In this document: piece after piece, positions 13,936-23,374 of the stretch
How the letters are laid out: the number at the start of each line of letters is the position of its first letter
Numbering within the stretch: the first letter of the stretch is position 1
Virus record (IMG/VR): IMGVR_UViG_3300033153_010120
Span: 1-47,323 of that record
Length of the DNA stretch: 47,323 nucleotides
DNA from: a virus
Reading direction: 5' to 3' (one strand)
Translations under genes and position numbers: made by a program
Notes under the pieces: model-generated
The model's input: the letters and a program-made list of their open reading frames with translations, nothing else
The model's database searches: none
What the model was told of the DNA's origin: nothing

Positions 13936-15493
13936 ATTAGAGCGACTTAAACAATTAGAAACTAAAGTCACAATACAAGAATTAAAAAAGCAACTCCCGC
14001 ATAAATATTCTCCTTTATATAAATGGCAACGTGAAGGAGTAGATTCATTAAATAAAATCAATCTTATAACTGCTGGAAATCAGATGGGAAAATCTGTATG
14101 GCTTATGATCCGGGCCATAACTCATGCAACAGAGACAGAATTATGGCCTACACTGTGGCCTAAAATGATGAAAGAAGGGAAGTCGCCCACTCAATTCTGG
14201 TATCTTTATGAAGATAGAGCTATGATTATGCGAGAATTTGAAACGAAATGGGTTCGAGAATGGCTACCAAGAGGAGAAGCAAGGTATAAAGGAAAATATC
14301 GTTGGACATGGAAAAGGCGAGATAAATGTGTTGAATATATACATTTTTTAGAATCAGATGTTAAGATATATTTCTTTTCGTATGGACAGGGAGTTGATGC
14401 GTTGATGGCTTCGACAGTGTATGAGATTTTTGTCGATGAAGAAATTCCGTTTGAACAATATGATGAACTATCAGCCCGACTAACAATTACGAGAGGATAT
14501 TTTAATGCGGGATTTACAGCAGTAAAAGGTCAGGAGGAATGGCGGCGGGCTATGGAGGAAACAGGGGAGGAGGAGTTATTTAAAACTGCATTTAAACAAC
14601 AAATTTCGGCGTTTGAATGCAAAGTGAAAGAAGACGGTTCGCCGGGGTTGTGGGACGACGAATTGATCGAGATAAGGATTGCTCAGTGCTCTACCGACAA
14701 TATGGTGCTTCAAAAGATATACGGGAAATTTGTAAAGGCTGAAGGATTAAAAGTTCCACAATTTGAGGTAAAAAGGCATTTTGTAAAAGGCCACCGTCTT
14801 AATGCAAAGAAATGGGTGTATTGGTCTGCGATTGATCCCGGGTCCGGGGGATCTGCTCATCCAGCTGGAATTTTGTTATTGGCAGTAAATGAAGAATGTA
14901 CTAAAGGTCGAGTTATTCGTTGTTGGAGGGGTGACAAAATAAATACGTCGAATACCCAGATCTTACAAAAGCATCAAGAAATGGTTAAAGGATTTACTTT
15001 ACAAGGAACGGTTTATGATAAGCAATGTCGAGATCTATATTTACAGGCAGTTGCCTTAGATATCCCGCTTATTCCTGCAAACAAGGCACGGGATGAAGGG
15101 TTTGGTGTTGTTAATTCTCTTTTTAAACATGACATGTTAAAGATCTATTATGGGGAAAAAACTGAATTTGATCAAGGACATAAGTTAAAAAATGAGCTAT
15201 TGAGTTATTCTGAAAGGCATAGTAAATCTAAAGCCACTTGCCCAGACAATTTGATTGATCCGCTTAGATATATAAGCGTCCATATCCCGTGGAATTTTGA
15301 TACTGTGATAAAATATAATATAGAGCATAAAGAAGAGAGAAAAACAGTTATGGCATCTGAACGAGAAGAATTGATTCGGGCTCAGAAGGAAGGGAGATTA
15401 GTCGAGTATTTACAATCAGCTAACGAACAACACGGCATATTGAGCAACGAATTAAGTGAATGGAACGAATATTTTGATGAATTTTATGAATAA
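13928..15493 (+). CDS. terL: Terminase large subunit (521 aa)
   Basis: DNA-packaging motor and headful nuclease. Walker A is AGNQMGKS at 49-56, and Walker B with the catalytic Glu is YEIFVDEE near 165-172. The RNase H-like nuclease domain has D303 (AIDPGSGG), D364 (TVYDKQCRD) and D444 (NLIDPLRY). Full length for the family. It overlaps the small-subunit candidate and is followed by a strong promoter for the head genes. Confidence 0.95.
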   Translation: MDKLERLKQLETKVTIQELKKQLPHKYSPLYKWQREGVDSLNKINLITAGNQMGKSVWLMIRAITHATETELWPTLWPKMMKEGKSPTQFWYLYEDRAMIMREFETKWVREWLPRGEARYKGKYRWTWKRRDKCVEYIHFLESDVKIYFFSYGQGVDALMASTVYEIFVDEEIPFEQYDELSARLTITRGYFNAGFTAVKGQEEWRRAMEETGEEELFKTAFKQQISAFECKVKEDGSPGLWDDELIEIRIAQCSTDNMVLQKIYGKFVKAEGLKVPQFEVKRHFVKGHRLNAKKWVYWSAIDPGSGGSAHPAGILLLAVNEECTKGRVIRCWRGDKINTSNTQILQKHQEMVKGFTLQGTVYDKQCRDLYLQAVALDIPLIPANKARDEGFGVVNSLFKHDMLKIYYGEKTEFDQGHKLKNELLSYSERHSKSKATCPDNLIDPLRYISVHIPWNFDTVIKYNIEHKEERKTVMASEREELIRAQKEGRLVEYLQSANEQHGILSNELSEWNEYFDEFYE

Positions 15494-15512
15494 AAAAATT
15501 TTAATTTTTTAC

Positions 15513-15541
15513 TTGACAAAATATATTTTTTATGGTATAAT
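15513..15541 (+). promoter_or_regulatory. Consensus promoter for head genes
   Basis: TTGACA, a 17-base spacer ending TGG, TATAAT: perfect consensus with extended -10. It follows the terminase stop and precedes 15559, so portal, scaffold and coat can be made independently of the early genes. Confidence 0.9.
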
Positions 15542-15558
15542 ACAATTAAGGGAACCTT

Positions 15559-15921
15559 ATGTCTGATTCTAAGTTAAATTTTGACATAATTAAGCTAATT
15601 AAAGAAGTAAGTAAACAGGGAATTAAAAATTTTGAATTTGAATATGGGGATTTAAAGATTAAATTATCTGGCGGGGTAGTTGAAGCAGTACCTAATGTTC
15701 AAGAACGAGTAATCCCGGAGGCATCGAAGAGGCAGTTAGAGGAATTAGAAGAGCAGGAAGAGAAAACAATTGCTGAGAGAATAAAAGAGCGAGACGAATC
15801 TTTATTAGATGATATAGATTTTTTACCTGAACTTGCCGGAGATTTACGTAGAGCAAATATCATAAAATTAGGTAAGGGGGGTGTATATGAATATGTTGAG
15901 CAGGAAGGGATAAATGCCTAA
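15559..15921 (+). CDS. Hypothetical protein upstream of portal (120 aa)
   Basis: Residues 7-40 (IIKLIKEVSKQGIKNFEFEYGDLKIKLSGG) give a helix-hairpin, followed by a Glu-rich coiled stretch around EELEEQEEKTIAERIKERDE. Small proteins of this layout are common just before phage portal genes. The N-terminus superficially resembles biotin-carboxyl-carrier proteins but lacks a biotin lysine motif. It overlaps the portal gene by 8 bases. Confidence 0.65.
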   Translation: MSDSKLNFDIIKLIKEVSKQGIKNFEFEYGDLKIKLSGGVVEAVPNVQERVIPEASKRQLEELEEQEEKTIAERIKERDESLLDDIDFLPELAGDLRRANIIKLGKGGVYEYVEQEGINA

Positions 15922-18079
15922 AGAATTGACTGCTGATTATTTAGATTCTTTGTACCGCCACGCGGATTCGTTAGATCTACACGTCTTTGATAGGTTCGTG
16001 AGTTATGAACGATTATCCGGGGGTGATCATTTTTATCAACAGATGCGGAGCCGGCTTAGAGATAACCGATCCTGGGAGAAGCAGTTTCCAAAATCAAGAT
16101 TACGCCTTGTTCAAAACCACATATCAAGATATGTTAATGTGTGGTCTAATTCTATTCTTGATCTAGCCCCTGATGTAGACATACTCCCCGACAATCCAAG
16201 AGAAGAACAGGATAAAAAAGCCGCAACATTAAATAGATCTGTTAAGGCGCACATAATTGAAGAAACAGATTTTTATTCGTTACAAGAAGAATTAGTAAAA
16301 GATTTCATAGTTCTCGGAGAAGCAATTCTTAAGATTAGTTTTAATCCCGGCATAGGGCCACTAGTGCCTGGACAAGTACATAAAATCCTTGATCAAGAAA
16401 CAGGACAGATTTTTAATTTACAGGACATGATGCCTGGTGGATTGATTGAGTTTGAACGTATCGAACCTGAGAATTTGTTACGTGATCCTATGGCTCGTAC
16501 ATGGCTAGATGCAAGATGGGTATGCCATAGACACATGATGGATAAACAGAAAGTTATTCGTTTAATTCGCGAGATATATAAAGATGATAGAAATATGGCT
16601 CAGGAAAAAATCAATTCTTTAGTAGAGAATGATGAAACTAGAAGTGCGTATTCAGGGACGGAGAATATATATGGGAACGAAGAAGAGAATAGAAAAGTTT
16701 TAATTCGAGAATTTTTTTGGCGTCCTGAGCCGGGAAAATATCCTAAAGGACGCTATGCTATGGCTACAAAAGGAGAAATAATTCTTGAATCAGATCTTCC
16801 CGCCGGTATATTTCCTTTTGAATTTGTTAATTTTGAAAGTAATCATGGTACACCCAGAGGAGAATCACGAATTAAACAATTAGCTCCAATTCAACTTGAG
16901 ATTAATAGATGCGTTTCAAAAATGGCAGAGCACCAGATAACACTTGGGGATGATAAAATCATTTCTACTGCCGGTTCAAAAATTGCCGAAGTTAATAAAT
17001 ATGAAGGGGTCAGACTATTTCAGGTTACTGGAGGTACAGTTCCACAAATATTGGAAGGAAGATCTGGCGCACAATATCTTGATCATTTAATTAATCAGGT
17101 CGCAACTTTTGATAAAATAGCGGAGATGTCAGAGATTAGTGAGGACAAGATATCTGCTTTAGATCCGTTTGCTATATTTTTCTTAACCAGTAGACAGAAG
17201 AAGAAATTCGCTAAACATGCATCGAAATTTGAACGGTTCTTAATTCGTATCTGGAAAAAGACATTAAAATTACATAAAAAAGCTGTTCATCCAAATACAG
17301 CTATAAAAATACTTGGCGCTTCTGAAAAGATAAATATTGATGAATATAAAAGTATGGATGATTTAGGATTTCAAGTTAAGCTTAAAGCCCGTACCGAAGA
17401 CCCTGAATCGTTAATAGCAAGACAATTTCAGATTAACCAGTTCTTACAGTATGGTAATTTAAGTGAAGCTGATTTTGGTGCTTTAGCTAAAGAATCGCCT
17501 TTCTTCCATAAATCGGACGTAGCGTTACAGTCTATTTTACGCAGTGAACGTGCTCAAAATATGATTCTTAAATTAGATAAAGGATTAGACTTGCCGGTGT
17601 CTGTTGGAGATGATCCAAAGTATATGTTGCAACGACTAGACACAAGAATGTCATCCCCTGATTATGACACGATAACTCATAGGGCACAAAATGGATTAAT
17701 AATACCTACCGAACAAATACATGAAGTATACGAAAGGAAGAGGCAGGAATACGTAGAGCTTCAGGCACAACAGATGCAACAGAAGTTACAGATGGAGCAA
17801 GGATTTGTTCCTTCTACCGGGCGAATGATACCGGTACAAATGTATGACTCTAAAGTTAACGACGACGGGTCAGTAAGTTCAAAAAGAGTGTTGTTACCAA
17901 ACGATTCTCTTGAGTATTTGATTAAGCTTTTGCAAGCTCAGAATGTTACTATGTCAACTTTACAGGGATTTTCTTCGGAGACGCAGGCTGAGTTAGCAAG
18001 TCAATTAACTAGCCAATCCGTTCAGCCGGGGCAGGACAGTCTGAACAACGCTGCCATAACTGATATGGGTGAGGTATAA
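15914..18079 (+). CDS. Portal protein, P22-like (721 aa)
   Basis: Length and features match large podovirus portals (P22 type, about 725 aa): an N-terminal segment with DRFVSYERLSGGDHFYQQ, the wing/stem region DKKAATLNRSVKAHIIEETDFYS, and a C-terminal coiled stretch rich in Gln (VELQAQQMQQKLQMEQ), as in barrel-forming portals. It forms the dodecameric channel for packaging and docking of the tail adaptor. Position after terminase and before scaffold and coat fits. Confidence 0.9.
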   Translation: MPKELTADYLDSLYRHADSLDLHVFDRFVSYERLSGGDHFYQQMRSRLRDNRSWEKQFPKSRLRLVQNHISRYVNVWSNSILDLAPDVDILPDNPREEQDKKAATLNRSVKAHIIEETDFYSLQEELVKDFIVLGEAILKISFNPGIGPLVPGQVHKILDQETGQIFNLQDMMPGGLIEFERIEPENLLRDPMARTWLDARWVCHRHMMDKQKVIRLIREIYKDDRNMAQEKINSLVENDETRSAYSGTENIYGNEEENRKVLIREFFWRPEPGKYPKGRYAMATKGEIILESDLPAGIFPFEFVNFESNHGTPRGESRIKQLAPIQLEINRCVSKMAEHQITLGDDKIISTAGSKIAEVNKYEGVRLFQVTGGTVPQILEGRSGAQYLDHLINQVATFDKIAEMSEISEDKISALDPFAIFFLTSRQKKKFAKHASKFERFLIRIWKKTLKLHKKAVHPNTAIKILGASEKINIDEYKSMDDLGFQVKLKARTEDPESLIARQFQINQFLQYGNLSEADFGALAKESPFFHKSDVALQSILRSERAQNMILKLDKGLDLPVSVGDDPKYMLQRLDTRMSSPDYDTITHRAQNGLIIPTEQIHEVYERKRQEYVELQAQQMQQKLQMEQGFVPSTGRMIPVQMYDSKVNDDGSVSSKRVLLPNDSLEYLIKLLQAQNVTMSTLQGFSSETQAELASQLTSQSVQPGQDSLNNAAITDMGEV

Positions 18080-18128
18080 TATGGTTGTAACTGTGACAGG
18101 TTATAGAGATTAATTTATGGAGGCAATA

Positions 18129-19292
18129 ATGGGTGGTACCGAAAAAGCCGAAGGATTTGAAGTTTTAGAACAAAGACTCGCGGAGATAAAAGCCGGTGAC
18201 ACGGATCTTGAATCGAGTAAAATTACGGACGGTGTTTCTGACATTGAGTCAGAAAAAGCTACTGGGGAGGTAAATGAAGAAGCTTCCCCTAAAGAAGAAG
18301 TTGATGAATTAACTTCTGAAAAAGGTGAGGAGGAGATTGTTTCAGAAAGTGATGTTTCTGATTCGACCGACAATGTTTATTCTCCGAATTACCAATATAA
18401 ATTTCAGGATGAAATGTTTGAGTTTGATGAGAGGGTGAAGCCGGTAATCAAATCTAAAGAAGATGAAGATTTCTTTAGAGATCTTTATACGAAATCTCGG
18501 GCTATGGAAATGATGAAGGAACGGGCTGAAAATGTATCAAAAGATTTAGACAGTTATAAAGGTAAGGTAAGCGAGTATGAAGCTCAACTTCCGTCTTTAA
18601 AACAAGATTTAAGTCAAAAAGATTCTATGATAGATTATTTCAGCAAGATTATGGATGGAGTGAACAGGGGTGATGCCAATTCATTCAACCAGTTTCTTAG
18701 TCTATGTAATGCAAGTCCAGAGGCATTGCGTTCTCTTGGTGTGACAATGGCAGAACATTTAGAAAATCCTGCCGAGTACAGTAATGTGATATTACAGAAT
18801 CAGAACAACTATCGGCAGCAAAATGTTGAGCGTGATAGCAAGGCATTAGATGCAGATAGAGCTGATCTGGCAGCACAAAGAACGCAACTAGAAGTTACAA
18901 AAGCAGTTCAAAATCCTGAAATTGCTGAATTAGTAAAGTATGTTGACGACACATGGGGCGCTGGTACTTTTGAAAACAGAGTTTGGTCTGAAGGCGAAGC
19001 TCTCGCTCATAAACGTAAATTAGAAAATCCAAACGCTATTGTTGGACTTGAAGAAATACCTAACATTGTTAAAAGTGTGGCTGATTGGTTTAGCAAGGCA
19101 AGGCCAGCTTCAGTTGAGACAAAATCTCCCCCAGTCGTCGAGACAAAACAAAGAATAGTTGATAATCCTACAGAATCTCTCCCTAAAGTTAGAGGTGATC
19201 GCGGCATTCCCGATAAACCAGTCTATGCTTCGGGTTCAGGCATGGATGGACTTGAAAAACGGTATAAAGAAATTACCGGGGAAGATTATTGA
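18129..19292 (+). CDS. Scaffolding protein (387 aa)
   Basis: An acidic, low-complexity N-terminal third (EEASPKEEVDELTSEKGEEE), a central coiled coil (SEYEAQLPSLKQDLSQK) and a basic C-terminal end fit a phage scaffolding protein lying between portal and coat. The ATG at 18129 follows GGAGG with a 5-base gap; the in-frame ATG at 18117 overlaps the ribosome site and was rejected. It would guide assembly of the procapsid and leave before or during DNA packaging. Confidence 0.82.
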   Translation: MGGTEKAEGFEVLEQRLAEIKAGDTDLESSKITDGVSDIESEKATGEVNEEASPKEEVDELTSEKGEEEIVSESDVSDSTDNVYSPNYQYKFQDEMFEFDERVKPVIKSKEDEDFFRDLYTKSRAMEMMKERAENVSKDLDSYKGKVSEYEAQLPSLKQDLSQKDSMIDYFSKIMDGVNRGDANSFNQFLSLCNASPEALRSLGVTMAEHLENPAEYSNVILQNQNNYRQQNVERDSKALDADRADLAAQRTQLEVTKAVQNPEIAELVKYVDDTWGAGTFENRVWSEGEALAHKRKLENPNAIVGLEEIPNIVKSVADWFSKARPASVETKSPPVVETKQRIVDNPTESLPKVRGDRGIPDKPVYASGSGMDGLEKRYKEITGEDY

Positions 19293-19310
19293 GGTGAAAG
19301 GTAGTGAACA

Positions 19311-20549
19311 ATGACGCAAGAATTTTCGGCGTTGCTTAAAAGATATCGTCCCGTCAATATCCTTAAAGATGAGGTTAAGAAACGGGATTATATGTTTAGA
19401 AACGTGAAAAAAGACCCTAAGTGGAAGGGTGGAAGGTATCAGATACCTGTAAATACCGCCCCTGCTACTTCGGTTAAATTCGGAGCTTTAACGGCTGCCG
19501 ATGCAATCGATAAAGCTAAAGGTACAATGGCCTATGAAACTGACTATATAACTGTAGTTCAGTCTTTGATTTTTGACCAGATGGATTTGGCCGCCGGCGA
19601 CAATTATGAAGGATCTTTTATAAAAGTTATGATGGATACTCTGGCTCCTGCTGCTAGATTTTATAAAGAAGTTATCTCTCATAGCATGTTGCTCGGATCA
19701 AGAATTGATTCTTTAACCGCTAACGGTGACGCTGCCGGTACTGGTATAGCAAATGTTAATTTCCCTGAACGGTTTGAGATTGATCAGCTTTGCGTACTTA
19801 AAGATAGTGATTCGCAGGGAGCTTTTTATGTAATTGCTGTTGATCTTAATGCCAATACAGTTACATTTTCTGATACTCGCGGAGGTGCAGCTTCTTCGAT
19901 TGCTGATTACACTACAGCTAAGAGCGCAGCTATTTATTACGACGGTACTATAAATACAAGTACCGGCGCTGCTCAGAATACAATGAATAGTCTTAGAGAT
20001 GCCCTTCTTTCAGCCGCTAATGGTGGAAGCGCTAATTTACACAATGTAGCAAAAGCTTCTTATAAACAGTGGCAAGCCCACCAGGAAGATTTGTCTGGTG
20101 CATCTGCTGCCGACCTTGTTGAATACTTATTTAAAGCATGGGTTAAGGCTAGTAGAAAAGGTAGAGGAAATCCTTCTGAGGTGTTGATAAGTTTTGATAA
20201 TTTCCAGTACATTGTAAATTCACTTGAGACTAACAGAAGATTTTCCGTATCTGATCTTAAAGCTGGATACGGTTTTCAGTCTGTAAGACTCATGGGGCCG
20301 GGCGGAGCTTTAAAGCTTACGGCTCTCAGAGAGATGGATAATGATATTGCTCCTATCATTGATTGGAGTTCATTTAAACTTGCTGGAATGCGATTTTTTG
20401 AACCAGTTAAATCTCCTAAAAATGGTGATGTAGTTTTTGAAGTTAGAAATACTTCCGGGTACCAGTTTATCATGGATGTTATGTTTTATGGAAACTTGAT
20501 CTTCCATCATCCTTCATACAATGGTATCGGATGTGGTATTTCTATATAG
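19311..20549 (+). CDS. Major capsid (coat) protein (412 aa)
   Basis: Directly after scaffold and before a strong hairpin. It begins MTQEFSALLKRYRPVNILKDE and has segments typical of HK97-fold coats (KWKGGRYQIPVN; a loop region with GTINTSTGAAQN; C-terminal PIIDWSSFKLAGMRFFEP and ending HHPSYNGIGCGISI). Low cysteine, high Ala/Gly and Asn. Assigned by context and composition; the fold is not proven here. Confidence 0.85.
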   Translation: MTQEFSALLKRYRPVNILKDEVKKRDYMFRNVKKDPKWKGGRYQIPVNTAPATSVKFGALTAADAIDKAKGTMAYETDYITVVQSLIFDQMDLAAGDNYEGSFIKVMMDTLAPAARFYKEVISHSMLLGSRIDSLTANGDAAGTGIANVNFPERFEIDQLCVLKDSDSQGAFYVIAVDLNANTVTFSDTRGGAASSIADYTTAKSAAIYYDGTINTSTGAAQNTMNSLRDALLSAANGGSANLHNVAKASYKQWQAHQEDLSGASAADLVEYLFKAWVKASRKGRGNPSEVLISFDNFQYIVNSLETNRRFSVSDLKAGYGFQSVRLMGPGGALKLTALREMDNDIAPIIDWSSFKLAGMRFFEPVKSPKNGDVVFEVRNTSGYQFIMDVMFYGNLIFHHPSYNGIGCGISI

Positions 20550-20563
20550 TGTTAATGTTGGTT

Positions 20564-20591
20564 GTAGGGGAGATAATCTCCCCTACATTTT
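20564..20591 (+). terminator. Hairpin after the coat gene
   Basis: GTAGGGGAG and CTCCCCTAC form a 9-bp stem with an ATAAT loop, followed by ATTTTAT. This is a likely (possibly partial) intrinsic terminator that would raise coat expression relative to downstream tail genes. Confidence 0.75.
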
Positions 20592-20607
20592 ATAAAGGAG
20601 ATTTTTA

Positions 20608-22194
20608 ATGAGTGCAATTTCAACTCGCATAAAAGAGATGCTCAACAGGATATATTTAGGAGCAAGAATTGCCAGCCTTGGAACTATCATCCAGAATATT
20701 CAAAATCTCAGTGGAATAGTCCTTGCAAGAGGAAAAGTACCCGTTGGTAATAGCTCGGGAGTCGCTTCAGCCCTTGACGCTAAGGGCGATGGAAAGATTC
20801 TTGTAGGTGACGGCACTGATCTTAATTCTGTCGCAGTAAGCGGAGATGTTACATTAGCTAATGATGGGGCTGTGACAATCGCAGCAAATGCTGTTGAACC
20901 TTCTATGTTAAAGGATTTTAGTGGACAGGGCTATATTCTAAGGGGCGGCGCGAGTGGTGCCCCTGAAGAGTATGACGCCTCTGGTGATGGAAAGATTCTT
21001 ATAGGAGATGGTTCCGACGTATCATCTGTTGCAGTAAGTGGGGATGTTACTATCACTAATGCTGGTGTTGTGTCAATTGGTGCCGCTAAAGTAGAAAATC
21101 CTATGATTGACAGAGATGAGTACGATATTGACTTAACGGCAGTTCCAGTAACTTTTGCCGGTGTAAAAACAGATGGAGATGTTGAGGAATGGTTAGTTCA
21201 TGACAGTATAGGTTCTTGTCTCCAGTGTAAAAATATCGGAGACAAAACTTCTAATGCTACATGGGTGAGAGGTACCGGTGTTGAGCCAAATATTGACAAT
21301 ACAGATAATGAAGGTTGTGAAATTACAGTAAACGGTTCTTCTTCCGGGGCGGATGCATCTTTTATAGCAGGAACTGATGATTTTTTTGTTGAATCAAAAA
21401 TTACAATTGCTGATGTTTCTGAACTTGATGAAGTGTATGTTGGTTTTAGAAAAGCCGAAGCTTTCCAGGCTGTTGTAGATAATTACGACGAGATGCTAGC
21501 AGTAAATGTCAATGCTGGAGATGTTTATGTTGAATCAATATTAAATAATGGCAGTACAGTAGAAGTTGATACAACGGACAACATTGCTGATGGTGAATAC
21601 GTAATTGTCAGGATTGAGCATCAAAGCTCTGTCGGTTTATCAAGTGCTATATCGTTAGCAAACGATCTTAAAGCAAAGTATAATGCACATTGTGCAGATA
21701 CTGCTGATCATACTACCGCTGCTGACGACGTAAATACAATTGGGGCCGATGATGCCACAGATTTAGCAAGTCTTATAACTCTTGTAACGGAGATGTTGAC
21801 AGACTATGCCGCTCATGATGATGATGCCGAACTTGGTGCAAATTGGGTATACCATGCTGCCCAGGAAGGCGGAGATCATAGTCTGGCAAGTGCCGTTGCT
21901 CCGACTGATCTTCCAGAATGTATTGCTAGATTAAATGATTTCAAGTCGAAGTACAATGCTCATGATGCAGATGGAACTTGCCACGGCGTAGGTTCTAATC
22001 ATGCTTCAGCAGTTGTAGATGCTTCTTCCTCTACAATTCAGACAGGTGTGAACGCTGCTCTTGCTGCTCCGTCTGTAACCGATCAATTTACATTTGATGA
22101 TGGTGAAGAAGTAGTTCCTTTTATAAGGGTACTTAAGAGTAGTAGCGCTGCGGCTGCAACAACTATTGCATCCTTTAAATGTGGTAGATTATAG
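20608..22194 (+). CDS. Virion protein with His/Asp-rich domain (528 aa)
   Basis: The N-terminal part has two copies of a strand-rich unit (GDGKILVGDGTDLNSVAVSGDV and GDGKILIGDGSDVSSVAVSGDV, residues about 54-150) typical of phage fibre or decoration proteins. Residues about 343-467 are the shared His/Asp-rich domain (YNAHCADTADHTTAADD, YAAHDDDAELGANWVYHAAQE), found also in the proteins at 22523 and 27467. Placed after coat, so it is likely a head decoration or fibre. The ATG follows AAAGGAG. Confidence 0.7.
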   Translation: MSAISTRIKEMLNRIYLGARIASLGTIIQNIQNLSGIVLARGKVPVGNSSGVASALDAKGDGKILVGDGTDLNSVAVSGDVTLANDGAVTIAANAVEPSMLKDFSGQGYILRGGASGAPEEYDASGDGKILIGDGSDVSSVAVSGDVTITNAGVVSIGAAKVENPMIDRDEYDIDLTAVPVTFAGVKTDGDVEEWLVHDSIGSCLQCKNIGDKTSNATWVRGTGVEPNIDNTDNEGCEITVNGSSSGADASFIAGTDDFFVESKITIADVSELDEVYVGFRKAEAFQAVVDNYDEMLAVNVNAGDVYVESILNNGSTVEVDTTDNIADGEYVIVRIEHQSSVGLSSAISLANDLKAKYNAHCADTADHTTAADDVNTIGADDATDLASLITLVTEMLTDYAAHDDDAELGANWVYHAAQEGGDHSLASAVAPTDLPECIARLNDFKSKYNAHDADGTCHGVGSNHASAVVDASSSTIQTGVNAALAAPSVTDQFTFDDGEEVVPFIRVLKSSSAAAATTIASFKCGRL

Positions 22195-22201
22195 ATTGTA
22201 A

Positions 22202-22229
22202 ATAAAGGAGGGGAATTCCCCTCCTTTAT
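22202..22229 (+). terminator. 28-bp palindromic hairpin
   Basis: A perfect palindrome, ATAAAGGAGGGG then AATT then its complement, right after the 20608-22194 stop. It is GC-rich in the stem, followed only by ATATGG, so it may be a weak terminator or an mRNA 3'-end stabiliser. Confidence 0.65.
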
Positions 22230-22243
22230 ATGGTTGAGGTTAC

Positions 22244-22510
22244 ATGGGTATAGAAACAAAAATAAATGAAATAATAAACCATATCATAGACATAAAAGAA
22301 GAGCAGGCCAGACAGGGTGAAAAAATTGACCAAAATACAGAAGATCTTAGAACACATATAGAGGGTGTAAAACAAAATAGAATTAGGATTGAAAATTTAG
22401 AAAAAATAAATGAGAGAAAAAAAGGAGCTGTAAAACTTCTTGTTACATTAAGCGGCATAATTGCCGGAATAGGGGCGGTTATGTCGGCGATATATAAATA
22501 TTTGATATAA
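22244..22510 (+). CDS. XhlA-like coiled-coil membrane protein, possible holin (88 aa)
   Basis: Residues 1-60 are a coiled coil (IIDIKEEQARQGEKIDQNTE, IRIENLEKINERKK), followed by one transmembrane segment (VKLLVTLSGIIAGIGAVMSAIYKYL). This is the layout of hemolysin XhlA and related holin-associated proteins. It lies among virion genes, away from the 3TM holin at 37479, so it may act in lysis or as a virion-associated membrane protein. Confidence 0.7.
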   Translation: MGIETKINEIINHIIDIKEEQARQGEKIDQNTEDLRTHIEGVKQNRIRIENLEKINERKKGAVKLLVTLSGIIAGIGAVMSAIYKYLI

Positions 22511-22522
22511 GGAGATAAATCA

Positions 22523-23347
22523 ATGTCAGTTTCTGTGGTTAATAATTTGTCAGCAGCAGAAATAAGTAAAAGTCAGCCAGTCGATATCTTTACCGGGCTA
22601 CCGTGTGCAATCGATTTAGCTAATGCGTTAAAAGCAACTATCAATGCGCATTATGCAGATGCCGGGGATTCGGGTGAAGAACATATTGCTGCTGATACAG
22701 CTATTTCTTCAGAAGATGCCGTGAGTTTAGTAACACTGATTACACTGGTAAGTGAGATGCAAGATAGTTATGTAGCGCATGATGATGACGCAATTTTAGG
22801 TGCAAATTGGGTATATCATCAGGCGCAAGGAACGGAACGTGCTTTAGCAAGCGAAACAAATCCAACGACTTTATCAGAGTGCGTATCTGTTTTAAACGAT
22901 CTTAAGGCTAAACTTAATCTTCATGTTGCTGATGCAGTCGCGCATTCAAATGGCGATTCAAGTACTGAATCAACTGACGATGCGACGGAATCGTTTGAGA
23001 TAACAGATTCATATCAGGATATTTCCGGGATTATAAATGTAAAAGGTGCGAAAGCTGTTGTTTTTTGGGGAAATTACGACAAGGGTACTTCAGTTGATAT
23101 GGAAATCAAAGCACTTGTTGGCTATGATGTTGACAATGTGGATTATGAATTTGTCATAGAGACAGTAAGTTCAGGAAAAGTAGAGATACAGGATGAAATC
23201 ATTCAAACTGGAACAGATGCAGATTTAAAATTTGTTAGAGAATTTATTTTGAATGGTGCTGTAAATTATATGAAATTTCAATGCAAAGATAGTGCTGATG
23301 GAACAGGTCAATTAGATAAGGCCATGATAAGCGTAAGGTCGAGATAA
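22523..23347 (+). CDS. Virion protein with His/Asp-rich domain and C-terminal beta domain (274 aa)
   Basis: Residues about 28-146 match the His/Asp-rich domain (INAHYADAGDSGEEHIAAD, YVAHDDDAILGANWVYHQAQ, LNDLKAKLNLHVADAVAH). The rest is beta-rich (GAKAVVFWGNYDKGTSVDM) and resembles small structural tail or head-fibre domains. AAGGAG precedes the ATG. It follows the XhlA-like gene and precedes the main fibre. Confidence 0.65.
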   Translation: MSVSVVNNLSAAEISKSQPVDIFTGLPCAIDLANALKATINAHYADAGDSGEEHIAADTAISSEDAVSLVTLITLVSEMQDSYVAHDDDAILGANWVYHQAQGTERALASETNPTTLSECVSVLNDLKAKLNLHVADAVAHSNGDSSTESTDDATESFEITDSYQDISGIINVKGAKAVVFWGNYDKGTSVDMEIKALVGYDVDNVDYEFVIETVSSGKVEIQDEIIQTGTDADLKFVREFILNGAVNYMKFQCKDSADGTGQLDKAMISVRSR

Positions 23348-23374
23348 TGAATAAGATTATGAAGGGTAACTAAT

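Noticed and set aside
15559-15921. Biotin carboxyl carrier protein
   Set aside because: Only the N-terminal helix-hairpin resembles it; no biotin attachment motif.
18081-18113. Ten-codon frame MVVTVTGYRD between portal and scaffold
   Set aside because: No ribosome site and too short to support.
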